In this document: positions 25,106 through 32,578 of the stretch, in pieces | Position numbering within the stretch: position 1 is the stretch's first letter | Layout: every line of letters begins with the position of its first letter | Assembly (NCBI RefSeq): GCF_027923385.1 | Contig: NZ_BSEC01000003.1 | Location: 1-64,000 of the forward strand | Direction: 5' to 3' | Source of the DNA: Methylocystis echinoides | Lineage (GTDB): Bacteria; Pseudomonadota; Alphaproteobacteria; Rhizobiales; Beijerinckiaceae | Length of the DNA: 64,000 nucleotides | The notes under the pieces: generated by a model | Databases searched by the model: none | What the model was told of the DNA's origin: nothing | Seen by the model: the letters and a program-made list of their open reading frames with translations, nothing else | Made by a program: the position numbers and the translations under genes

Positions 25106-25513
25106 ATGGTCGCGTCCAGCGTCGCGGTTTTCGCGGGCTGGGCGCAGGCCTTCGCGGTCGACAAGCTGGCAAAGAGCGACGTGGATTATCGAGACCGCCC
25201 GAAAGGCCGAGAACGCTGCGACAATTGTCGGGTTTGGGTTCCGCCCGACTCCTGCAAGTCGGTGGAGGGAGCGATTTCTGCGAGTGGCTGGCGCAATATC
25301 TGGCGGCCGGCCGTCGTTCAAAATGCGATCGTCCCCGATCCCGAAGAGCGGCTGACGAAGGACGACGTCGCCTATCAAAATGTACCGAAAGGTCGACAGC
25401 GCTGCGACAACTGCGACGTGTTCCTGCCCCCCAACGGCTGCACCTCGGTTCAGGGCAAAATCAGCCCGCGCGGCTGGTGCAATATCTGGCGGCAAGCAAA
25501 GTTGGAGCGTTGA
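25106..25513 (+). CDS. Tandem high-potential iron-sulfur (HiPIP-like) protein
   Basis: 135 residues made of two repeats. The second repeat has a full HiPIP ligand set, C-x2-C-x8-C-x12-C (CDNCDVFLPPNGC then GWCNIW). The first repeat keeps three cysteines (CDNCRVWVPPDSC) but has Arg in place of the fourth (GWRNIW), so it probably cannot bind the cluster normally. HiPIPs carry electrons in the periplasm and are exported folded by Tat. In this frame RRHILR lies just before the ATG at 25106 but has no start codon, whereas a start with a good ribosome site at 24981 is in another frame. An N-terminal frameshift is therefore likely. The HiPIP identity is strong; the start is not. Confidence 0.72.
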   Translation: MVASSVAVFAGWAQAFAVDKLAKSDVDYRDRPKGRERCDNCRVWVPPDSCKSVEGAISASGWRNIWRPAVVQNAIVPDPEERLTKDDVAYQNVPKGRQRCDNCDVFLPPNGCTSVQGKISPRGWCNIWRQAKLER

Positions 25514-25532
25514 CCGCTCTTACGAGGCGGCG

Positions 25533-27233
25533 ATGCCGATCAACCCGCTTGCTTGGCGAATCATCGCGAGTCAGCGGCGCTTCGTGGAAAGGTTCCCCTC
25601 GTTACCGGAGACCATTACGTCCATGCGTTACCTGCTACTGCCTTTCACAGCGCGATACATGGCCTACGCCGGGGCGATCATCGCAGCGATAGCGCTTCTG
25701 CCTCTTTCGCTCACCGACCCTGTCTATTGGCTTCCGTTCGGATCGGCTGTGATCCTTGCGTCTCTGGGCACGCGTGATCTCCTGCAAACGAGGCACAGCC
25801 TCCTGCGGAATTACCCTATCGTCGGGCACATCCGATTTCTGCTTGAGGGTATTCGCCCGGAGATCCGCCAGTATTTCGCCGAGAGCGACATTGATACGCA
25901 GCCGTTCAGTCGCAGCGAGCGGACATTGGCGTTCGAGCGTTCCAAGAAAACCAGCGACAAATTCCCGTTTGGAACGGAACTCGACGTCAACGCCCCGTCT
26001 TTCGAGTGGATCAACCACTCTATTGCGCCAAAACCAGTCGCAGCGGAGCCATTCCGGACAACGGTCGGCGGGCCGGGCTGCCTTCAGCCCTATTCGATAT
26101 CGGTCTTGAACATCTCCGCCATGAGCTTTGGCGCGCTGAGCGCCAATGCAATTCTCGCGCTGAACCTGGGTGCGCGTCGTGGCGGCTTCGCGCATGACGC
26201 CGGCGAGGGCGGATTCAGCCGCTACCATCGGGAGCATGGCGGTGACATTATTCTACAGGTCGCCAGCGGCTACTTCGGCTGTCGCACCCCCGACGGCCGT
26301 TTTTCAATTGAGCGGTTCGCTGAACTTGCCAACGAGCCGCAGATCAAAATGATCGAGATCAAGCTTAGTCAAGGCGCAAAGCCCGGTCATGGCGGCGTGC
26401 TGCCTGCGTCGAAGGTGTCGGCGGAAATCGCCCTCGCTCGTGGGATAGCGCTCGGGCGGGATTGTATCTCCCCGGCCCGCCACTCAGAGTTTTCGAGCCC
26501 CCGGGGGCTGCTGGAATATATCGAACGCTTACGCCAGCTTGCGCGCGGCAAGCCCGTTGGGTTCAAGCTTTGCGTTGGCCATCCCTGGGAGTTTCTCAGC
26601 ATCTGCAAGGCCATGTTGGAAACTGGCCTCTATCCTGATTTCATCGTGGTCGACGGCGCCGAAGGCGGAACGGGAGCAGGGCCCCTCGAATTCATCGACC
26701 ATGTCGGAATGCCGCTGCGGGACGGGCTGATGTTCGTTCATAACGCGCTCGTCGGAGTGAACTTGCGGCAACACGTCAAACTCGGGGCGAGCGGCAAGAT
26801 CATCACCGCTTTCGACATGGCGCGGGCCATGGCGCTGGGCGCCGACTGGTGCAACTCGGCGCGCGGGTTCATGTTCGCGCTCGGCTGCATCCAGTCGCTC
26901 CGATGCCACACCGACCAATGTCCGGTGGGCGTCGCAACGCAAGATCCGATCAGGCAGCGCGCGCTCGTCGTGTCGGAAAAAGCGAGCCGGGTCGAATCCT
27001 TTCATCGAGAAACCATCCTGGCGTTAGCTGAGCTGATCGCCGCGGCGGGTCTCGAGCATCCAGCAAAGCTTACACCCGGCCACATTCTCAAACGCACGGC
27101 CCTCGGCCAAGTGGAGACTTTCGAGCAGGCGTATGATTTCCTCGAGCCCGGTGAATTGCTTTCCGGCGCCAAAAGCCCGATTTTGAGGGACGCTTGGTCG
27201 AAGGCGCGGTCGGACGCCTTTTCATTGGCATAA
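25533..27233 (+). CDS. FMN-binding glutamate synthase-like protein, membrane-anchored
   Basis: 566 residues from ATG at 25533 (GAGGCGG upstream); ATG at 25624 is an alternative. Two hydrophobic segments near the N-terminus (around YMAYAGAIIAAIALLPLSL and WLPFGSAVILASLG) precede the GltB-type FMN domain. Visible family blocks: NISAMSFGALSANAILALNL, GGFAHDAGEGGFSRYHREHG, MIEIKLSQGAKPGHGGVLPA, FIVVDGAEGGTGAGP, and the cluster-type Cys segment LRCHTDQCPVGVATQ. The glutaminase domain of true glutamate synthase is absent. These stand-alone proteins have no established substrate. It starts 19 bp after the HiPIP gene; an electron transfer pair is possible but unproven. Confidence 0.85.
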   Translation: MPINPLAWRIIASQRRFVERFPSLPETITSMRYLLLPFTARYMAYAGAIIAAIALLPLSLTDPVYWLPFGSAVILASLGTRDLLQTRHSLLRNYPIVGHIRFLLEGIRPEIRQYFAESDIDTQPFSRSERTLAFERSKKTSDKFPFGTELDVNAPSFEWINHSIAPKPVAAEPFRTTVGGPGCLQPYSISVLNISAMSFGALSANAILALNLGARRGGFAHDAGEGGFSRYHREHGGDIILQVASGYFGCRTPDGRFSIERFAELANEPQIKMIEIKLSQGAKPGHGGVLPASKVSAEIALARGIALGRDCISPARHSEFSSPRGLLEYIERLRQLARGKPVGFKLCVGHPWEFLSICKAMLETGLYPDFIVVDGAEGGTGAGPLEFIDHVGMPLRDGLMFVHNALVGVNLRQHVKLGASGKIITAFDMARAMALGADWCNSARGFMFALGCIQSLRCHTDQCPVGVATQDPIRQRALVVSEKASRVESFHRETILALAELIAAAGLEHPAKLTPGHILKRTALGQVETFEQAYDFLEPGELLSGAKSPILRDAWSKARSDAFSLA

Positions 27234-27279
27234 CCCCGAAAGCAAGGTTTATCCGCTCTCGAGCATTCAACTCGTGCCC

Positions 27280-27886
27280 TTATCCCTTCGGGTAGCCGAC
27301 CGTTTGCGATAGCAGCACCTGGTGGTCGTGAGTCAGCCCCAAGGCGTTGGCGATGGCCTCCCGGTCGATCCAGGCTCGGATCACGGTTGCGAGCCCATTG
27401 CCTGCGGCGAACAAATAAACATTCTGGGAAATCGCGCCGGCCGCGACGGACGCGTAACTTTCGCGAAGGCTTGCCGGCACAAGTTTCATGCGGCTGTAGT
27501 CGGCGACAAACACCAGGTCCAGTGGCGCGCCATCGACGAAATCCTGATAACCGGTAATGTTTCTCAGATCGCTGGAAGCGACCAGCTGCAGCTGATGCGC
27601 CGTGGCCTCATAGAGGTAAGCGCCGGACGGCAACGCGGCATAAACGACAATTTCCTGTGCGTCTAGCGCTGATGGAGCAGTCCGATGTCCATCTGGCCGG
27701 TTCACGCCATAGGCGGCCCAAAGCAAATTGGACAGCAACGGCAGCGGCAATTCCTGGCTTGAAAACTCGCGGTCAGACCGACGCTTGGAGATCGCCTCTA
27801 TCAAAGGAATGCCGCCTTCCTTTTGTGCCTCCGGCAATGCAATGGCCTTCGAAGCGTCTCCGCGCGCCGGCTTCGGACGCAGACAG
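27280..27886 (-). CDS. SagB/ThcOx-type nitroreductase, 5' end replaced by an IS remnant
   Basis: The frame carries the SagB-type nitroreductase fold: [55 protein letters not shown], and [20 protein letters not shown]. Such FMN enzymes often oxidise azolines or reduce nitro groups. A TTG at 27837 gives 185 residues. The similar frame continues upstream to about 27886 ([19 protein letters not shown]) and then enters the IS3 remnant. Secreted members normally have an N-terminal signal peptide, and here that part is missing, so the gene has probably lost its true start. It may no longer be expressed. Confidence 0.75.
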
Positions 27887-28470
27887 AGCTGGCCCCGGAA
27901 ATTCGGACAGTAGCTTGAGTGGATTTTCTGCCTGACAGCGGCGAGGATTCTTGCTGCGAATCAGGAGCATTCGATGACGAAACGGAGCCGCCGGACGCAT
28001 TCTCCGGCCTTAAAGGCAAAAGTGGCTTTGGCCGCGATCAAGGGCGAGAAGACGCTGGCCGAGCTGGCGCAGCAGTTCGACGTCCACCCAAACCAGATCA
28101 CGACTTGGAAAAGTCAGTTGCTGGAAGGCGCGGCAGGCGTTTTCGGGCAGGAGAAGACGGAGCCAAAGGAAGCCGCCGTTGACTTGAAGGGGCTTCACGC
28201 GAAGATCGGCGAACTGACGCTGGAGAACGATTTTTTGTCCGGCGCGCTCACAAAAGCGGGATTGCTGAGCGCGCAGTTCACCTGCCTCGACTTCACCGGG
28301 GTGCTAATCGATGCGAAGGTCTCGATCAGCTTGGACGGGAAGGGCGCCTGGCGAGTCAATGTTTTTGTCGAGCGGCTGTGGCGCAGTGTGAAATACGAGG
28401 AGGTCTATTTGCGCGCCTACGACAGCGTGTCGGAAGCCCGCGCCTCGATCGGCCGGTATCTGGCCTGTCA
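27887..28470 (+). mobile_element. IS3-family element, internally deleted remnant
   Basis: The left end reads like an IS3 terminus (CTGGCCCCGGAAATTCGGAC). orfA starts at 27974 ([20 protein letters not shown]) with its helix-turn-helix (FDVHPNQITTWKSQLLEGA). The frame then jumps without a stop into the C-terminal part of orfB (CLDFTGVLIDAKVSISLDGK and NVFVERLWRSVKYEEVYLRA) and ends before the terminal orfB motif. Most of the orfB catalytic core, including the first two acidic residues, is deleted. Not transposition-competent by itself. Right end not identified. Confidence 0.75.
27974..28470 (+). pseudogene. Fused and deleted IS3 transposase (orfA plus orfB fragment)
   Basis: OrfA is nearly complete: about 90 residues with an N-terminal helix-turn-helix and the C-terminal leucine-rich part (GLHAKIGELTLENDFLSGAL). 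An in-frame deletion joins it to the last third of the OrfB integrase (Glu of the DDE motif in FVERLWRSVKYEE). Downstream codons to 28696 are not transposase sequence. The chimera lacks catalytic Asp residues and should be inactive. Confidence 0.75.
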
Positions 28471-28505
28471 TCGAACTGTCATTAAACGGCGGGCTTTGAT
28501 GGGTA

Positions 28506-29603
28506 ATGCGCCAGACAAAGTCCGCCAATCGCCTGAAAGACGCCATCAACGCCGACATACCCGGCTGCCTGTGGATCATACGCTTCAATTCGGAAGGCGG
28601 CGCCGAACCCGGTTCCGTTGCGGATTTCGACTCTCTCGGCGTCGAGCGCGCGGGCTTTGTCTGGTTGCATATGGATTTGACAGACGTGCGCGCTAGGCCC
28701 CTAATCGGGCAGATCGCCGCGCTCTCCGAGAACGCCCGTGAGGCGCTCTGCGAGCCCTTGGACCATCAGTATCTCGAATATGCCGAAGGGCTGGTCAGCG
28801 GCGCGCTCCTAGATCACGAGCGCACCCTTCTGGGGCCCACTTCGCGCACGGATTACCTGCGTTTCGCCATTGGCCAAACCTTCATCGTCACGGCGCGGCG
28901 CCGGCCCATGAGCAGTGTCGAGTCCGCTCGCAACATGATCGGGCGTGGGATTGCGGTGGAATCGCCGCTCGCCCTTTTCGAAGTTATGGCGACGGACGTC
29001 GTCGACGAACTCAGCCGAATGTCCAATGACGTCGGCACCGCCTTCGACCGGGCAGAGGACCTTATCATCGACGGCCGCTGCCGCAAGGCGCGACCGCTGC
29101 TGGGCGCCGGCCGCCGCGACGCCGTGCGACTCTCGCGACATGTCGGAGGACTCGTTTCGACCCTCGCCCGCCTCGAGGACATCGAGGACGATCCCGAGGA
29201 CCCGACCGACAATGAACTCAGGAAAATGGCCTCTCGGCTCGTGCAACACACTGAATCGCTTGGCCGCGACATGCAAAGCCTTCAGGATCGCGCCCGTCTC
29301 TTGCAGGATGAGCTTAATGCGATGCTAAACCTCGAAACCAACGACCGGCTCTATGTGCTGACCGTGGTGACGACCCTGCTGCTGCCCGCGACCTTCGTCA
29401 CCGGCTTCTTCGGCATGAATCTCAAAAACCTGCCATTCTCCGAAAGCGAGGAGGGAACGGTTTACGCCACTCTGATCTGTATTCTGGCGGCGGGCATTGT
29501 GCTGGTGCTCATGCGCCGTTGGGGCCTTACCAGCGACGCCGACTCGGAAGAGAGCCGCCCGCGTGGGCCAGCGCCCGCCTCGCGGCCGGCGGACGAAAAC
29601 TGA
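28506..29603 (+). CDS. CorA/ZntB-family metal ion transporter
   Basis: 365 residues. A large N-terminal cytoplasmic part (FVWLHMDLTDVRARPLIGQI and TARRRPMSSVESARNMIGRG) is followed by a long helix (about 240-305) and two C-terminal membrane spans: VLTVVTTLLLPATFVTGFFG and VYATLICILAAGIVLVLMRR. The signature GMN is present (GFFGMNLKNLPF). N-terminal features fit ZntB-like zinc transporters better than magnesium CorA, but the metal cannot be fixed from sequence. The start at 28506 lies in the tail of the IS3 remnant without a ribosome site, so a later start is possible. Confidence 0.85.
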   Translation: MRQTKSANRLKDAINADIPGCLWIIRFNSEGGAEPGSVADFDSLGVERAGFVWLHMDLTDVRARPLIGQIAALSENAREALCEPLDHQYLEYAEGLVSGALLDHERTLLGPTSRTDYLRFAIGQTFIVTARRRPMSSVESARNMIGRGIAVESPLALFEVMATDVVDELSRMSNDVGTAFDRAEDLIIDGRCRKARPLLGAGRRDAVRLSRHVGGLVSTLARLEDIEDDPEDPTDNELRKMASRLVQHTESLGRDMQSLQDRARLLQDELNAMLNLETNDRLYVLTVVTTLLLPATFVTGFFGMNLKNLPFSESEEGTVYATLICILAAGIVLVLMRRWGLTSDADSEESRPRGPAPASRPADEN

Positions 29604-30294
29604 TACGGGGCAAGTATTTACGTAGCAGCACGCTTGCTTTTTTTAAGCCACCATGACTGAGGAGCCTGCAAGCGCTTTGCAGCAGAAAAGGCATTCCCAG
29701 TCCTTCACGAGCGGTCGGCATCGTCGCGGCGATCTTCTCTTGCACTGGAACCGCTTGCTGGAACGACGAGCCTTTTCGCTTCCAGAGATGTGTGAGCTGG
29801 ACGCCAGCGCCTCAAGGATTGGTGATGATGGCCACATTCCCCCTCGCGCAAGGGTTGCTGGCGGCCGAGCGACGCCGCGACGTCGAGAAGCAAAAGCCAT
29901 TGTTAATCCGACATGGTTGCGCGAACCTGGCCCAGGGCTAGGTCGACGACCGCGGCGTCGCTCGACAGCGCCGCCCATGGCTCACGGCCGCGCGTTGGGC
30001 GGCGGGATGGGGCCCGTCTTCAGCATGACGACCGCCTTTGCTGGTGTAATCGGCGCGATGGTTTCAAACTAGCCATTAAGAATAACGGTCTCACATTCAA
30101 ACCGAAATTGACGGCGGTTCGACGATATACCTCGCCTCATTCAGTGCTTGATTTGAGGCAATAAGGCGCCGACCCCCAGAGCCTGGTTATGACTGACCTG
30201 TGTCGGGGACATCGTCACGAGAGATTTATCTTTGCTCTTTAATGTCGAGTTAGTGGTGCGAATGATGCTCCGATCCGAAGGAAGAACCCTCGCG
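29604..30294. other. Long non-coding or decayed stretch
   Basis: About 690 bp. Several open frames exist on both strands, none with recognisable families; their Arg-rich composition resembles shadow reading. I see no insertion-sequence ends. It probably contains the promoter of the gene at 30295. Confidence 0.35.
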
Positions 30295-32058
30295 ATGAAA
30301 CAATCCCTTTTGGCCGGCGTCCTCGCTGCCTTCTTCTGCCTCAGCGCGGGCAGCGCAGCGAAGGAGCAGATCAGCCTCAAGCACATTTGGCGCTACCAAA
30401 GTCCGACCGCGAAGTTCGAAACCGGAGCCTCCGAAATCGTCGCGTACGACAGATCGACGCAGCGAATCTTTGTCGTCAACGCGCAGGAGGGCACGGTTGA
30501 TGTGCTGAACGCGACCGATCCCGCTCATCCGAGAATTGGTCAGATCGACCTCAAGAAACTACCGGGATTCGACCGTGCTAAGATCGGTCCTGCCAACAGC
30601 GTGGCAGCGCGCGACGGCCTGCTCGCAGTTGCGGTCGAAGCGCTGCCCAAGACCAGTCCCGGTCTGATCGTTTTTTACGATACGGCTGCCGACTTCAGTC
30701 AACTGGTTGCCCCGTTGAAAGCGGTGCACACGGGTGCGCAGCCTGACGCAGTGACATTCTCCAATACCGGTCACTTCGTCATTTCGGCCGACGAAGGCGA
30801 ACCGACGGCTGACTTGGATCCCGAAGGTTCAGTGACGATCGTGGATGTCCGCAAGCAGGATGGCGAGCGCAGCTTCGCCAGCTGCATCGCGAACTTCAAG
30901 GCGTTCGACTCGGAGCGTGCAGAGCTGATCGCTGCCGGGGTCATCGTTGACCCAAGCGCTGCGACAGTCGCTCAGGACCTCGAGCCCGAATACCCGGTCG
31001 CTATCGGCAACAACGTATATGTGACCTTGCAGGAGGCCAACGCGATCGCCGTTGTTCAAATCAACCAGTGCCGAGTCCATCGCATCATGCCGCTCGGATT
31101 CAAGGAAAATGCACTTGCAAAGAACTCGCTCGACACGAGCGATCGGGAGATCTCGAATTCAAAGGGCAGGATCCTGCTGCGCAACTGGACCAATCTGTAC
31201 GGCGCCTACCAGCCCGACAGTATCGCTGCCTTCGAAGCAGGCGACGGCAAAACGTACCTGCTGACTGCTAACGAGGGGGACGCGCGCGATCCTGTCGGGA
31301 CTCGGCCCGGGAGTGCCTTGCGTGTCAAAGACCTGCCGCTGCCACTGTGCCCGGGCGCCTTCAGCTCGGCCAATGCGATCGGCAGCGACCCGGCTGATGA
31401 CAGGAATCTCGGCCGGCTAAATGTCATCGCCCATCTCGGCAAGAACAAGGACAGCAACGGGAACGAGTGCTATGCGCATCTTTACTCGCTTGGGGCACGA
31501 TCGTTCTCGATCCTGACTAATGACGGCAAGATGGTGTTCGACAGTGCGCACGAGTTCGAGGAAAAAATCGCCAACCTGACGTGTCCGGTGGTCGCGACGG
31601 ACTGCCGCGCCTATCCGCTGCCCAAGCAGGCGTTCAACGCAAATCACACGAACAACTCAGCCGGATCCGAACCCGGCGTGTCTAACAGCACCTTCGATTC
31701 TCGCAGCGACGACAAGGGCCCCGAGCCGGAAGCTATCGTCGTTGGCCGTGTCGGCGCACGCAACTATGCGTTCATTGGCCTCGAACGCGTCGGCGGCGTG
31801 ATGGTTTACGACGTGACCACGCCCGCACACGCGTTCTTTGTGAGCTACGTGAATTTCCGCGACTTCGCGCAGCCGGTTTGCGCTATCGCGAATGCGGATG
31901 GGACTTGTCACGTCCCTAATTCCCTCGCCGGAGATCTGGGTCCAGAAGGGCTGGCCTTTGTTCCGGCGGAAGACAGCCCAAACGGTCGGCCGCTTTTGAT
32001 TGTCGGCAATGAGGTTAGTGGGTCGACGAGCATCTACGAAATCGTTCACACAAACTGA
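30295..32058 (+). CDS. Choice-of-anchor I family secreted protein
   Basis: 587 residues from ATG at 30295. A signal peptide is visible (MKQSLLAGVLAAFFCLSAGS, then SAAKEQ). The rest shows the beta-propeller repeats of the choice-of-anchor I family: GASEIVAYDRSTQRIFVVNA, LAVAVEALPKTSPGLIVFYD, GAQPDAVTFSNTGHFVISAD and EGEPTADLDPEGSVTIVDV. Later blocks are DSIAAFEAGDGKTYLLTANE and GPEPEAIVVGRVGARNYAFI. Members are surface or periplasmic proteins often found with phosphate-responsive phosphatases; no reaction is established. The C-terminus has no evident sorting anchor. PhoX-like gene 0.5 kb downstream has a similarly different flavour from its neighbours, so the two may have arrived together. Confidence 0.82.
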   Translation: MKQSLLAGVLAAFFCLSAGSAAKEQISLKHIWRYQSPTAKFETGASEIVAYDRSTQRIFVVNAQEGTVDVLNATDPAHPRIGQIDLKKLPGFDRAKIGPANSVAARDGLLAVAVEALPKTSPGLIVFYDTAADFSQLVAPLKAVHTGAQPDAVTFSNTGHFVISADEGEPTADLDPEGSVTIVDVRKQDGERSFASCIANFKAFDSERAELIAAGVIVDPSAATVAQDLEPEYPVAIGNNVYVTLQEANAIAVVQINQCRVHRIMPLGFKENALAKNSLDTSDREISNSKGRILLRNWTNLYGAYQPDSIAAFEAGDGKTYLLTANEGDARDPVGTRPGSALRVKDLPLPLCPGAFSSANAIGSDPADDRNLGRLNVIAHLGKNKDSNGNECYAHLYSLGARSFSILTNDGKMVFDSAHEFEEKIANLTCPVVATDCRAYPLPKQAFNANHTNNSAGSEPGVSNSTFDSRSDDKGPEPEAIVVGRVGARNYAFIGLERVGGVMVYDVTTPAHAFFVSYVNFRDFAQPVCAIANADGTCHVPNSLAGDLGPEGLAFVPAEDSPNGRPLLIVGNEVSGSTSIYEIVHTN

Positions 32059-32158
32059 GGCAGAAGGCTCAGCTGTTAAAAAATATCGCTTGACAGCAGC
32101 GAAGCGGCCCACTTTCGGTTGGCAAAGCGCCCCACAGGGCCGCCTTCCTGCTAGACGA

Positions 32159-32415
32159 TCAGGGTCCGCTCTTATCGGCACGCGCCGTGACGATCAGCTT
32201 TTCCAGCGCGTCGGCGTCCAATGCCTTGATGAAGAACTGGTCGAACCCCGCTCGAAGCGACTGCTCGCGGGCGCCCTCCTGACCCCAGCCGCTTAGCGCC
32301 GCCACAACGAGACTTTTTGCCCCCGGCAATTTCCTAATCTCTCCTGCAAATCGGTAACCATCCATACAGGGCAAGACGATCACCACGATGGCGATATCTG
32401 GCTTGAAGTTTCACG
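32159..32415 (-). pseudogene. Response-regulator receiver domain remnant
   Basis: The minus-strand frame encodes the C-terminal half of a receiver domain: PCMDGYRFAGEIRKLPG, LVVAALSGWGQEGAREQSLR and AGFDQFFIKALDADALEKL. In the preceding strand (FKPDIAIVVIVLP) the expected phospho-accepting Asp is Val. The conserved Lys (FIKALD) remains. The N-terminal half and any output domain are missing, so it is a broken gene. Confidence 0.65.
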
Positions 32416-32578
32416 ACTGTTTGCGCCCGCGCGAATCGTTCCTGGCGCGCCGCATCGGCTGAAAATGTCCTTTGCCCTCGGCCGCTCTTCACGGCCTTGT
32501 CACGCAGCGCAACAAGACTGGATTGGTCTGGTGCGTCGACACCGGGCTTCGATCCATCACCAAGTCAGGATTTAAAAA

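Noticed and set aside
29643..30072. Overlapping frames on both strands after the CorA/ZntB gene
   Set aside because: No recognisable family, no ribosome site, Arg-rich composition typical of non-coding high-GC DNA.
32059..32158. GC-rich sequence resembling an IS end before the receiver remnant
   Set aside because: No second end, no transposase and no direct repeat could be matched to it.
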